Part shown: one piece after another, positions 24,801 to 35,567 of the stretch | How positions within the stretch are numbered: the first letter of the stretch is position 1 | How the letters are laid out: every line of letters begins with the position of its first letter | Origin: Triglochin maritima | Taxonomy: Eukaryota > Streptophyta > Magnoliopsida > Alismatales > Juncaginaceae | DNA: 64,000 bases | Reading direction: 5' to 3' | NCBI GenBank assembly: GCA_963682175.1 | Contig: OY821784.1 | Location: 26,641,621 to 26,705,620 of the forward strand | The notes under the pieces: generated by a model | Database searches by the model: none | The model's input: the letters and a program-made list of their open reading frames with translations, nothing else | What the model was told of the DNA's origin: nothing | Made by a program: the position numbers and the translations under genes

Positions 24801-27103
24801 AAGACATTCAGGTCAAGAATGGAAAAAATAGCTAATTACAAACATTATTAAACAGTTTATACCGGCGGTTGCAGGTAAATATTCCTGCATTAAGCCTTAA
24901 TACGTTTTCCCATGATAAGTCAATAGATACTTTAAACTACTGAAAAAACACAATAGGATCAGGCAAAGTGAAAGAAACAAAATGTGCTGCAAGTATGCAA
25001 GTGCCGAAGAATGTGTTAAACAATGTTCACTTACATATGTGTTTAGTTTCTTACTCATACAAGTCAATTGTAAGAACTTAAAAAATGTTACTTTTGGAAA
25101 CTAGCAATTTCTTTTGTGAATCTTCATCTAGTAAGAGCTGCAAGGCCAAGGGCCTAGCAAATCAAAGACATGTACCCAAGATAACACGAGAATCAGTGGA
25201 AAGTGAAAATAAATTGTAAAGAATCTATAGTGTACATAAACATATTACTGGGTCATAAAATCAGATATCTATAGCAAGGTCATCAAATTACTTTGACAGG
25301 TTTGTGGCAAATAAGACTTTCTTACCCCGAAAGCGATTTGTCTCTTCAGCAAGCTTTCCAGAGAGCTCGAAAGAGGGTTTTTCCTATAAAATTACTGAGC
25401 TTAAATAAGGAGGCAAAATATGCATCACTTGGCAAACTTTAGAATGACAAACAAGAATCATAGAAACAGAAGCACAAACACAATTTCTGTGAAGCATTAA
25501 AAGAAAGTTTTAGCATCACAGAAAAAAACCTTGCTGAGATATGCATGATGTAACTAATGAATACTGTAACTAGTATACAATGTACAAGAATTGTCTTTTT
25601 CGTCTAGATATGCATGATGACAACAAATAACTATAACATACTAATATACAGTTCAAAAAATTTAATAATCAAGATTTACCTTCTGTTTAGCAGTCAAAGC
25701 TTCTTCGGCAGCTTTCATTTTAGCAAGAGAATCTTGTTCACTGTCCTTGAAAAGATGCAAATGACTTTAAACGTTGAATCTAAAGCAAGTTAACATTATA
25801 TGCCAGGTATCTTCACTAAAAAGTTATGATTGCAATTGCTTCATTGAAGAGGTCATTTCACTGAAATTTTAATGAATAAAGATCCATGGTCATTTGTAGC
25901 GATGCTCTTTAGATGAAAAAAAATGATATTTTGATTTCTTCAAGAAATGTTTAACTTTCAGAATGAGCCGTAGATGAACTGCCAGGAATAGGATTGTCAC
26001 AAGAAAAAAATAACAAAGCTAGAAGCTCAAGGGTTATGAAATGTTGCTAGAATGCATCAAATTGCCGAGATTTTAAATTAACATTAAGAAAAACAAATAC
26101 ATTTGATGAACAATATAGTAACACAGACGGGCACATTTCCGGAGAGAAACTGTTAGCTTATAAGGAAAATTGTTGGAAAAGAACTAAAGAAAATCTATTT
26201 GATTGCTTGTAAAACAGCAGTCTTACCCAGGATGATCAGCTTCACTTCCATTTCTTCCCTGAAACGGAGAGTTGACTGTCAGTTATGAGATGTTAACCTG
26301 AGACAAGCTCTCTTTTTAAACAAGAGACGAGGATGGGCAGGAAGCAAAAACTAATACTGGCAAATCTTATCGTGCTAAATATTTTGGTTAACAGATCAAA
26401 CTAATAATAGCTAATACTAGCGAATTGTCAAAACCATCATAAGTTTACTCTATGAAATAAGTTCAGACACAACGGAAGGAAACAAATCATCACAAATTCA
26501 TCTATGAAATAAGCTTGTAGACATCGGAAGGAAACAAATCATCACAAGTTTACTCTAAGAATTAAGCTCGGACACATCAGAAGTAAACAAATCATCATAA
26601 CACACCAGAAGGAAAAATTATCATAAGTTTACTTTATGAAATAAGCTCATATAAAGAGATCACCGTGCCTTCTCCCACCACGAAGGGGACACCGAATGCT
26701 GCCTTCGCCTCCTCTCTCGCTCCACGGGTGACCCCGAACTCCGCCTTCCCCTCCTCGCCCTCTCAACCGGCGATCCCGACCTGTCTCTCCGCCTCCGCTC
26801 CACCGGCGACCCCGACTTATCCCTACGCCTCTGCTCTACCGGAGACCCCGATCGCTCCTTTCTCACTGCCCTGGAAGACCTATACTCGTCTTTCTCCCCC
26901 ACGGCGAGCCTCAACCGCTTCGTGCGAGGGGAAGGCGACTTAGACGCCTCACCACGGTCACTTGACCTAGCGGTGCCCTTCCTTTCGGTTCTCCGCGGCG
27001 ACCGCGACCAGGATGCCTCGTCCCGACGGGGCCGTGTTCGGGAATCGGAAACGTGGTGGGAGTGCCGCGGCGGCGGGGACCGGTGGTGGACTGCCGGGGC
27101 CAT
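21842..27103 (-). CDS. DDL: FHA-domain protein DAWDLE (DDL/SNIP1 family), ten exons, 324 aa
   Basis: DAWDLE is a nuclear RNA-binding protein that supports DCL1-dependent miRNA/siRNA biogenesis in plants and is related to animal SNIP1 (family knowledge). Exons on the minus strand are 27103-26693, 26258-26227, 25740-25680, 25383-25326, 24311-24219, 23925-23811, 23736-23689, 23562-23517, 22040-21970 and 21881-21842. All junctions are GT-AG and the phases join without a stop. Residues 1-137 are Arg/Ser-rich with four SGSPVE[RQ] repeats (85-134) and a basic PRTKRLRL. Residues 149-188 contain DSLAKMKAAEEAL and KPSFELSGKLAEETNRFRG, typical of DDL. The FHA domain (about 205-320) has G232-R233, S248-x-x-H251 and N283-G284 phosphothreonine-pocket residues. 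The end is SREYVLLHENSAQ. The start ATG has an in-frame TAG directly before it. The least certain point is the exon 1 donor (26693): it is the only GT donor in this stretch that keeps phase. Length is close to the roughly 314 aa I recall for Arabidopsis. Confidence 0.92.
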
Positions 27104-27268
27104 CTAGACCGGCATCTGAACTGCAAAGCCAATCGTGGATGCCAATTAAAAACCGTCGAACACTAAGGCCATCCCTTAACGCACAAAAAACACGGTCGTG
27201 ATGAGGTCGGTCATCTTCGACCGAATTTTTTTTTTTTTAACGCTGAAAAACAGCGGTTGAAGATGCCT

Positions 27269-27310
27269 GGGTCATCGACCTGGGCGTTTCAACGCCCGGG
27301 TCGACGACCC
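27269..27310. repeat. 42-bp hairpin in the MITE
   Basis: The left arm 27269-27288 (gggtcatcgacctgggcgtt) pairs with 27291-27310 with two mismatches and a 2-base loop. Smaller hairpins precede it: cggtc/gaccg around 27212-27229, and aacgctg/cagcggtt at 27239-27258. Confidence 0.8.
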
Positions 27311-27326
27311 GGTTTCGTAGGTTAGC

Positions 27327-27360
27327 CAACCCGGACGCGCCACGTGGCGCGTCCGGGTTG
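27327..27360. repeat. Perfect 34-bp palindrome centred on CACGTG
   Basis: Every base from 27327 to 27343 is the complement of the mirrored base from 27360 to 27344. The centre is CACGTG at 27341-27346, a G-box core bound by plant bHLH and bZIP factors (established). The outer part is caacccggacgcg and its complement. It sits about 225 bp upstream of the DDL start codon. Confidence 0.9.
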
Positions 27361-27721
27361 AATTTTATTTTTTTTTTTATTTTTTTTTTGTTTTGATTTT
27401 TGTTTTGATTTTTTTTAATTTTTTTGTTTGAGTTTTTTTATAAATTTTTTTTTTGAAAATTCGTTTTATAATTGTTTTGATTTTTTAGAAATTTTTTAAA
27501 TTTTTTTAAAATTTTAACCAAGATGGACCCCGAAATGATGTGGAGGAGAGATGTTGGTTGTTGTGGGTTGTGTTGGGTTGTGGTTAAGAGATGAATAGTG
27601 TAGGAAAGAGAAGAAGGTGGGTTGAGGAAAGAGAAAGCTGATGTGGAAGAGTGAGAAAGCTGATTTTGAAGAGAGAGAGCTGATGACCGGGTCGTCCAGG
27701 TCATGGTTAGTGATGGCCTAA

Positions 27722-27974
27722 CAAAAGAGTGGATAGTGTGTGGAAGTATGTTCACGCTTTGGAGATTCGGAACTGAAGATTGGGAATGGCGAGAAGAATA
27801 AGGATGTTTTATAAAAGGGCCATGCTTTATGGTCGGGATTAGGATTTAGAGGAGAAGAATGACGTTCATTTGGATTTTAGGGCGGTTAACGAGATACAAT
27901 CTCAAATTGAATCTATCATGAATGAGAAGAATGACACTCACTTGGATGAATAGGGTTGTTAACGAGCTAATTGG
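27722..27974 (+). other. Junction of the MITE flank and a truncated copia internal region, with small tandem repeats
   Basis: About 27830-27960 repeats phrases of the following gag region: 'caaattgaatctatcatgaatgagaa-aatga' occurs at about 27902 and again at about 28039. 'gagaagaatgac-ttca-ttgga' plus 'gttaacgag' occurs twice about 72 bp apart. A TATA-like 'gttttataaaag' is at about 27807. This is the truncated 5' side of the copia element. Confidence 0.5.
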
Positions 27975-28472
27975 ATGGGTTTAAAAGGATGTCAAAAGAA
28001 TAAACTAGCAAGAAAGAAAATTAATGAGCTGCAATATCAAATTGAATCTATCATGAATGAGAAAAATGAATTGCTTGCTAGTCATGATAAAATTGCATTA
28101 GAGAATACTAAATTGATTGATGAAATTACAACTCTAAATGCAAAATCTTCATGTAGTGACAATATTCAAGATCAAATTGCTAAAAATGTTCAATTACGAA
28201 AGGATCTTGAAAAATTCACAAGAGGAAAGAAAATGCTTGATATTCTTATTGGTAGTCAAAGACAATCTTTAGATAAGCATTGTATAGGCTATTATGTTAA
28301 CAACTACAAAAACCATGTAATTCACACTACTATGAATGGAAAGCATTTCTTTGTGAATAAAAGTTCCTCAAGTGTTTGGGCACCTAAGACCAAAATGGTT
28401 TGGGTACCAAAGATTAATGTCAAAGGACCTAAAATTGTTTGGGTACCAAAATCTTCACTTGTAGGTACTTAG
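27975..28472 (+). pseudogene. Gag C-terminal part of a truncated gag-only copia element
   Basis: A 165-aa frame: coiled-coil-like Asn/Lys/Glu-rich segment, LEKFTRGKKMLDILIGSQR, then three W[VA]P-K linker repeats (SSVWAPKTKMVWVPK, GPKIVWVPKSSLVG). In complete elements of the Angela/SIRE/Tork group this linker leads to the protease (family knowledge), but here a stop follows and no protease, integrase or RT exists before the 3' LTR. The N-terminal gag domain is missing through 5' truncation. Confidence 0.75.
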
Positions 28473-28719
28473 AAGGAAAGTCGATAGTGATCGGCTCAAA
28501 CTACAAAAGATCGATTCCAAGCTTCAAGGAAATCATTTGGATCGAATTCATAAAGTCGTCGTCGCTATCGAAAGGAGATTGGAACCAATACAAAATCGAG
28601 GATCAAAAGTTGGGTAATATTTTCAATCCTCTCAATTGTGACTATTTTAACATTTGGTTCTAAATCTAGGGATATTACATGATTAATTGATATCATACAT
28701 CATTGCTTTTAGGCCTTAG

Positions 28720-29007
28720 TGATAGGGGGAGCATATAATGTTATATCATATAATTAAGGGGGAGAATTATCTAATCCTATACCTTTACATCATATGCTTG
28801 TATTGTTTCCATTTGATTGATGTCAAAGGGGGAGATTGATAAGGATTGAGCTTCAATTGACTAATACTATGCACATTGTTAGGGGGAGCATCTTATACAT
28901 GCATAGTTTACATATATGAAGGGGGAGCAATCATATAGAAAAGGGGAGAACTTAAATTGAAACTCAAGCATTAAGATATAGATTTGTCATCATCAAAAAG
29001 GGGAGAT
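28720..29007 (+). other. Reiterated polypurine-tract-like motifs ending in the 3' PPT
   Basis: Seven G-rich purine tracts of the form (A/T)AGGGGGAG or AAGGGGAGA lie within 290 bp, at about 28724, 28756, 28828, 28880, 28921, 28940 and 28995. The last abuts the LTR start at 29008 and should be the working polypurine tract. The same reiteration occurs at 40171-40453, 55488-55770 and on the minus strand at 57243-57305. Confidence 0.75.
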
Positions 29008-30525
29008 TGTTGGCTTTTTGGCCTTAATCTATATTAATTTTGATGATTAATTAAACTAATCTTAATCAATCAACCTAGTCAATCAAAGTAAGCAAACACG
29101 ATTACATGCATTGCATATATGTTTGTATACTTGCAATTATCTTAATAGGTTGATCAAGACAATCAAGGAAATGAGCATTGGGACAAGGACATCAAGACTC
29201 AAGACTTGTAATCAAAGCTTTGGACAAAGACATGAAACTTTATATTTATTGAGTCCATAGGATTTTATGTAAACTTGAGCACTAGGATTCTGTCCCGTCA
29301 TTTCTCGGTAAACCGAACTTATTTCGGTTAACCGAACTCTACCTAGTTCGGTCCACCGAACACCTGTGAGATAACCGAATACTTCCCAACAGTGAAACTT
29401 AGGTGTTCTCTGGAATTGCCCCAACGGAAGACCGAAACACCTTCGGTCGACCGAATTAGCCTGGACCGGTTTTGGACTTTGCTCCAACGGTCGTATTTAA
29501 ATCTTGACCTAAAGCCAAATTGACTTATCCATATTCGGTACACCGAACTTCATTCGGTCAACCGAATCATATTGCTTTAGGAGCCCAACGGCTTTTTAAC
29601 TTGACCGTTATTGGTAAAACAATTTCCCACACATTGTCAGCGTAAAACCCGCGCTAACTTCGGTCTACCGAAGTATAGACAGTCAACCAAACTAGACATG
29701 AACAGAGCCCAATCAATTCTACTGTCCACCTCGGAACGGTGAACCGAATGGACTTCGGTGAACCGAACTTAATTAGGGCTAAATAGATAAAAGCTACTAG
29801 AGGTTGGTGAACGGTAATCCGATACTTAATCGGTCAACCGAGTTCATAGTTCAGACCAATGTTTCGGACTACCGTGTGGATAACGGTCGACCGAATCTGT
29901 CTCGATTTCTGGACGAACTTAAGTCACATCTTGCTTTCTCATTGGTCCATTCACCACCAACTCCCAAACGGCTATATGAGCTTGAAGGCTTATAAATATG
30001 ACCTCATTTGGTTGCTTTGGTTTTTCTTGAACACTTCCTATCTATCCAATACTCAAAGCCAAATCCTCTCCATCTTCAAGCTCTCAATCCACAACACTCA
30101 AGCCTAAAGTTCACCACTTGCATATCCAATCCAATATCATATCCAAGTGTGCTCAAGTATAGAGTGTTAGTTAGAGTGTGATTCAACTTCCATTTCAAAG
30201 AATCAAAGAGTTGTAAAAGCTTCGAGGAAGCTCCCTCTCGGGTTGTGAGAGTAGACACGAGCGAGGCAAGGTTGTTCGCGAGGCTCGGTGTTGTAAACGG
30301 CGTTGGTCTCGACCCGGAACGGAGATCGGTTAGTGGAACCGTAAGCGAGGCTCGGGGGATCGAGCGAGGCTTGCGAGGAGGACTAGGACCCGGGTGTGGG
30401 TGTCGAACCTCTCTAAACTTCGGTGTCGACGATTTGTGGTTTGCATTGTCTCTACTCCTTAATCCTTCGCTTAATATTTTAATTCCGTATTTTTCTAAGC
30501 GATTAGAGGGCCATAGATCCTAACA
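29008..30525 (+). repeat. 3' LTR of the truncated gag-only copia element, 19-bp paired-site subfamily
   Basis: It begins TGTTGGCTTTTTGGCC directly after the PPT and ends in 'gatcctaaca'. The TATA box TATAAATA is at 29991-29998. U3 contains eight pairs of CGGTNNACCG-like sites, starting at 29306/29325, 29349/29368, 29425/29444, 29536/29555, 29661/29680, 29737/29756, 29812/29831 and 29865/29884. Every pair is spaced exactly 19 bp start to start, with 9 bp between sites. The central two bases vary widely. The last 85 bp (from 30441) belong to the duplicated unit. Confidence 0.85.
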
Positions 30526-33500
30526 CAATTAAACGAAACGCAGCAACACCATGCATTACAATCATGATAAGTTTGCTGGCAGGGCTAGACCATCGACTTT
30601 TATCCCTCCCTTGGTCTTGGTTTGTCTCTAGTTGACCCGATTCATTACGGTCGACCAGAAATTCGACGTCCGGAAGAAGAGTTGCATAGTGATGAAGATG
30701 ATGACTGATGCATTGCATACATTGCATCATATGTCTTTCATTTAGATTAATTTTATATCAATAAATGCTACTAAGGTATGTGTTTAGTCTTATTTACAGA
30801 ATACATGGACCTGAATGCAAATTACCCATATCCCGAGCATAAACGCGTGCAAGAGACTCATTTCTATCATAAAGACCAAGTTCAAGATTATCTGGATTCA
30901 AATTGAAGTCCATCCAAACATAAAAGCATTCAAAGTCCTAATTACAAAAAGGCCAAGGACTTAAACACAAAAGTAGTCAGGGACTTAATTACAAAAAGCC
31001 GAGGACCCGACTGCAAATTACGAGTACCAAAATATTATTTTGGAGAAATTCTAAAGAAAAATCAATTTGGATCTCCAAATATATGAAGAAATAAATTTGG
31101 AACTTCCCGATATCTTACACGATGACAATTGGGTAGAGAACTCCATCATTGAACATAGATTCTTCGATGCAGCGAACAATCTGTTACGAAGTGATTGGCG
31201 GATGGAAGTTAGTCGTTCTTTCTGGGATAAACGAATTTTCCCGACCAAAGATGAGTTGGTTCATACTCTGTAGTCGTGACACATTAAAAAATATGTTCAG
31301 TATTCAGTTGTGGTTTCTTCAACAAAATGTTACATTGTTCATTGTTTTCGTCATGATGAGGATAATTGTAAATGACGTCTACATACGTTTGTCCTAAAAG
31401 GTTGTATATATATTTTAAAGTTAAAACGTACGACGCCGAACACAATTGTTCCAATCCAATGTTGCTGAATGACAACAAACAATGCAGTGTCAGTGCCGAG
31501 TTCTGTTAAATAGAACAGATCTTGGTGTTGCCGAGTTCAAATTAGACTCTAATCTCGAAATTTTACCAAGTGTTCCCCTATGAACAACTCGACGTTCTCA
31601 ACGTCGAGTTCTTCAAAGAAATTTTCCTAAAAAACAAAGTTGAGTTCTTTAAATACTAAAAAAAGACCCACCGTCATCACGTGTTGTCACGTGATCGTAG
31701 CGGGTCTAGTATGAAAAATATTTTTGGGAGAGTTTTACTTTAAAATTTTAAAAAAAATATCTCGAAAAAATTCCTTCTTTTTTATCTTAATACTCAACCG
31801 GGCGACCGGTACGTTACTATAATTAAATAGTCAAATTTCATTCTTTAATTTTTTTGTGTTTAAGAAACCTTTTGTTTTCTATCCAAGTCTATACAGTCGG
31901 TCTACAATTTTGTCTTCCAACTTCAAAATACATATGCTTACAGCCCATCAATATTTGTTTTTTAAAATTATTGCAAGTAACTTCTATGTCACAAAACGAT
32001 GCTATTAAATATGATTTGGAAGATAGACATCTTTACATTTCAAAAATCTTTCTCTTGCAATTATTTTACTTAAAGACTTTTATATTTGCTTCAAATTAGA
32101 CTACTCAATCAATATTACTAAAAATTGTTTATACACCAAGCAAAAAAAATATGGTATTCTAGTAGGTAATCATTATCGAAGTGGGTTTGCAGAATATTGT
32201 TTCTAAATATTTGCTAAATCCTAACCCTAATATACTTTCGCAAATCAAGCATCCCTTCATTCACGTTAGTTGTAAAAGATTCAAGGAATTTGCAAGAGAT
32301 CCAATGGTTGATATCATCTAATGGTGATAACAGGGCTCTTCAGTGAAGGCTAAGATTAATTAGAAGCTGGAATATAACAGTTCTTGTGTATCAGAAAAAA
32401 AGGGCCAAGAAAATCTACTTTTAGGAGGACATGTGTAACAACATAATTGGGTAGAGGGACCAAAATTATTTACTATACTATTTAGATTTAGGATTGTGAT
32501 GATCGAAGAAACTTATACAATTATTTTCCTGGAAATTATGTAGAGGTCCAGGTCACCCACTTATGTGTTATTGATTAAACAATATTACAAAGCTTGTGAA
32601 GGGTCTCAACCAAATTCCACTAAGACACTAGAATGACAAAGTAAATGGTCAACATGACATATATGAACAAATTTAAGCATGCATGTCAATTTCTTTCTGG
32701 TGTGCATTTAATATTTTTGGGGTTTGTCTTATGTAGTCTTTGACAAAGAATTGTTTAGAAGGGAAATTCATTTTTGTTCTAGCGGTTACTAATTTTATAG
32801 GTATAAAAGACCACATTCGTAACTTTGAAAGACTTTTTCTTTTTGCCTTATGTAACTACCATCTCTCCAGTTGGAGTGCCCCGTCGTTGACGTTGCAATC
32901 GTTCTATTTTGGGAGAAAATGCCTGCACCCAATGCACCAATACGTGGGGGCGTAATTTATTTAAGGGGAGTTTATCAATGATGACTTGGTCGAAGTGTTC
33001 CCTTTCCTAACCTCGTTTGCTTTTATTGTTAATTTTGTCCTCGTGAATTTGTTCGTTAGCTTTGAAGGGATTGAACTTTCTATGCTTCTCGACAAATGAA
33101 TCTCATTGTTTGGCATGCTTCTATTTATATTAAGAAACATATGACCAATCTAAAGGGGTGAATAAATGCAAACTAAATGTGCTACGATTCAACAAAAAGA
33201 GCTAGAGAAAGAAGTGAACTACACAAATGAAGACCGGGTAATGTATATAGGTCGGGTCGCCAATCGAGACCTACTCCTATCCTTGTCTCTGTAAGCCACA
33301 TTCAAGAACTACACTAAACCAATCTATGTTCGTAGTCCAAGATTGCATCGCATACAACCCTCACAAACTTAATCTCCCTCTCACACCCCAAAAAGTGACT
33401 CCCACGGTCAAGGTCAAGTACAACCTAATGGTAAATGATTCAAACTCTAACTTAAGCATTTGAAGTGGATGAACAATTAGGAGCAGAAGCGGTGGAAAGT

Positions 33501-33903
33501 TACAGTGTAAGCTTTCTCACAGAGAATGTGATTGATACCTAGAATAATCGATATTTTAAAGTAACCGGTTGGGAAACATAGGAGTGGCTACAAAGCAAAC
33601 ATGAGTTAAAAAGAGTGAAAACTTCGATTTTGGATGTCACAATAGTCAAACTAAGGGTCGTCAAGTTCGACCATGCAAAGCATAATTGTAAGTCAATGTC
33701 GAATAAAGTCGTGTCATTTGAGCCTTGGAGCCATACTAGGAAGTTCAACTTCTAAGCTTGGCTCTCAATTATTGAACCGAGTAGATTAATTTGTGACTTT
33801 AGTAAGACCATTTGTAACTATGACATCCACATCAGTTTTCTTTCTCATTCACATTAGTTTTCTCTATTCCCAACTCATTTCCCTATCTTTCCTACACTAT
33901 TCA
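30526..33903. other. Non-coding duplicated region with fold-back sequences and LTR relics
   Basis: No domain-bearing ORF; frames at 30503-30730, 31067-31273 and 32740-32955 are unrecognised. 30930-31040 has phrases like 'taattacaaaaag-c-aggac' repeated three times. Hairpins lie at 31586-31610 (arms aactcgacgtt/aacgtcgagtt, 3-base loop) and 31666-31706 (atcacgtg/cacgtgat inside gaccc/gggtc). 33170-33480 resembles a very diverged minus-strand copia LTR R/U5 segment ('aagaccgggtaatgtatatagg…cctactcct'). Copy 2 lies at 40546-43188 and 48479-49219. Confidence 0.5.
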
Positions 33904-35567
33904 TGTTATGTCCCTAAACCCATTTCGGGTGCTAATGAGAGGTTAGGAGGAGAGAGGAGGCTTTGCATGGGGAAGGGAAGAGGGGGCGTGCACTGTTGAT
34001 GGGTGAGAGGTGATGGGTTGGATGAGCAGGTTACTGTTGAGCTGAGTTTTGGTTTTATAACCCAAAACGTTTTCTTTCATTCTTCTTCTTCCTCTCCATT
34101 CCAGCACTCATTCCTCCGTTCTTCTTCTTTTTTTTCGGGTGTTCCAGAGGTGGTGGAGGCGGCATCGGAGCGGGTTGTGCGAGGCGCGACTTGATCGTGG
34201 AGCGATTCTCCGGTGTGCTCCATCTCGTGTTGAGGTATGCCGGCTTCTAGTGTGTTTTGGTTGCTCGCCCTCGTGGGAGGGTTGTGTTGGTCGGTCGGAG
34301 GAGGTCCCTTCGGGCGGTCGACCGAATGTAGTGTATTTTGCCGATTTTAACCTTCACCGGTCGAACGATGCCTTGTGGCGGTCGACCGGTCGTGCATTTT
34401 GCTGGTGGATCGGATTGCCTGTTTGTTTTCGGTCGACCAGTTCCTTATGGTCGTTCGACCGGAACTTAAGTGTACTAAGTAGAAATGCATGTTAGTTCGA
34501 CCGATTGTTTATATACGTTCGACTGTTATATGACTTAGAATTACTAGGATGCCCGGGTAGTTTTCGGTTGACCGGGACCCCTGAGTCGGTCGACCGATAG
34601 TTTTGAATTGATGTTGACCAGACTCTGGATTTTGACCTCGTATCGGTCAACCGGTTTTGGATCTCCGTTCGACCGTTTGGGACTTAGGTTTTGCGCAGTG
34701 AGTTCGACCGACGCAGACTTTCGGTCGACCGATTTCCTTGTGAAAGCGGTCGACCGGGTTGCCTCTTTCAGTCGACCGTTTCTGCACATAACTGAATTCC
34801 TGGTCCCTTTTGAATGCCAACTCTGTCCACGGAAACCCGTGTCCTCGCCTTGTGCGTGAGCCGGGAGGTGTCGGTGGGCGCGTACGTGTGCCTGCCCAGG
34901 GACCGCCGTGAGGAAGAGTGTGGGTGTTCGGGACGTGTCACCTCCATGTATGGATCGTGACTAATATGATGGATTGACTGGAATCATTGTAGAGTAGCAG
35001 GCCTGAAGGATCACAGATCCCAATGTATGATGATGTGCAGGCACACAACTGTCATTGGGTGAGGTGACTACGGGGCTACGGAGGTCGCTGCCCTGCTTTT
35101 ATAGCGGCGCGGTTGGTGTTTACGGCTCGTGGAGCCTGATGACCTGGCAGACTTCGGTCTGGACCCGTCCGATGATGTGCCGGACGTATTGATGGACCAC
35201 CGTTGCAGCGCCGGTGATGCCGCGGATGTTGTTCCGGCGATGATGATTGATGGGCCGATGATGTTGTTCCGGCTATGTTCCTCAGATGGGCACCTACTGA
35301 GATGATGATTGATGGACCAACCGAGCGATGGCTCCATTGGTGTGGTTTCGACCACGAAGTTACAGATATGTTTCTTATGGAGCAGACTTGGCGGATGCTC
35401 CCTGCCGAACCCCATGATTAATGTAGCCGCGTGTGGGGAGTGTCATGTCATGTTCCGTTAGACCGTATGTGCCTACGGTAGGTCTCCTTGGGAGACCCGA
35501 TGATGATTGTCGAACGGATGTCCCGTGTTACCCTTCGGGGGGAAATGTTTCTTACTGTTGATGATAT
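33904..35567 (+). repeat. Left part of a chromovirus-type solo LTR (copy 1)
   Basis: It starts TGTTATGTCCC; the 5 bases before it are ATTCA. In copy 2 the same sequence (49220-50883) is followed, after nested insertions, by its right part ending ATGTTACA and the same ATTCA. So the complete LTR is about 2.0 kb with a 5-bp TSD and no internal region. 'gttttataaccc' near 34050 looks like its TATA box. Eight pairs of CGGTCGACCG-like sites lie at 34292/34315, 34358/34379, 34430/34452, 34494/34516, 34565/34587, 34644/34666, 34701/34722 and 34747/34769. Frames inside it (such as 34139-34495) have no known domain. Confidence 0.8.

Larger units (their letters stand above)
27167..27718. mobile_element. 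PIF/Harbinger (Tourist)-like MITE in the DDL upstream region
   Basis: The ends are GGCCATC (27167) and GATGGCC (27718), flanked on both sides by TAA (27164-27166 and 27719-27721). A TWA target duplication with GGCC-type terminal inverted repeats is typical of PIF/Harbinger MITEs (family knowledge). Beyond 7 bp the repeats remain similar: CCCTTAAC against CACTAACC. There is no coding capacity. The left third is a run of GC-rich hairpins (27205-27360), and the middle is T-rich (27360-27515). The proximal end lies 63 bp from the DDL start codon, so the element occupies the 5' UTR or core promoter. Confidence 0.75.

Noticed and set aside
26665..26943. Plus-strand ORF opposite DDL exon 1
   Set aside because: Pro/Ser/Thr-rich shadow of the Arg/Ser repeat on the other strand.
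29306..29893. CRISPR-like array
   Set aside because: The repeats are only about 10 bp, degenerate in the centre, unevenly spaced between pairs, lie in a plant LTR, and no cas genes exist.
31067..31273. 68-aa ORF, repeated at 41087-41293
   Set aside because: Conserved between the two copies only because of the recent duplication; no recognisable domain, RNA or promoter evidence.
34292..34778. Paired palindromes as RNA hairpins
   Set aside because: Each pair can form a 10-bp stem with a 9-12-base loop, but the central bases of paired sites do not covary, so DNA geometry explains the pattern better.
35068..35415. 115-aa minus ORF repeated at 50384-50731
   Set aside because: Lies inside the GC-rich gypsy-type solo LTR; no domain, and its duplication follows the 10-kb unit.
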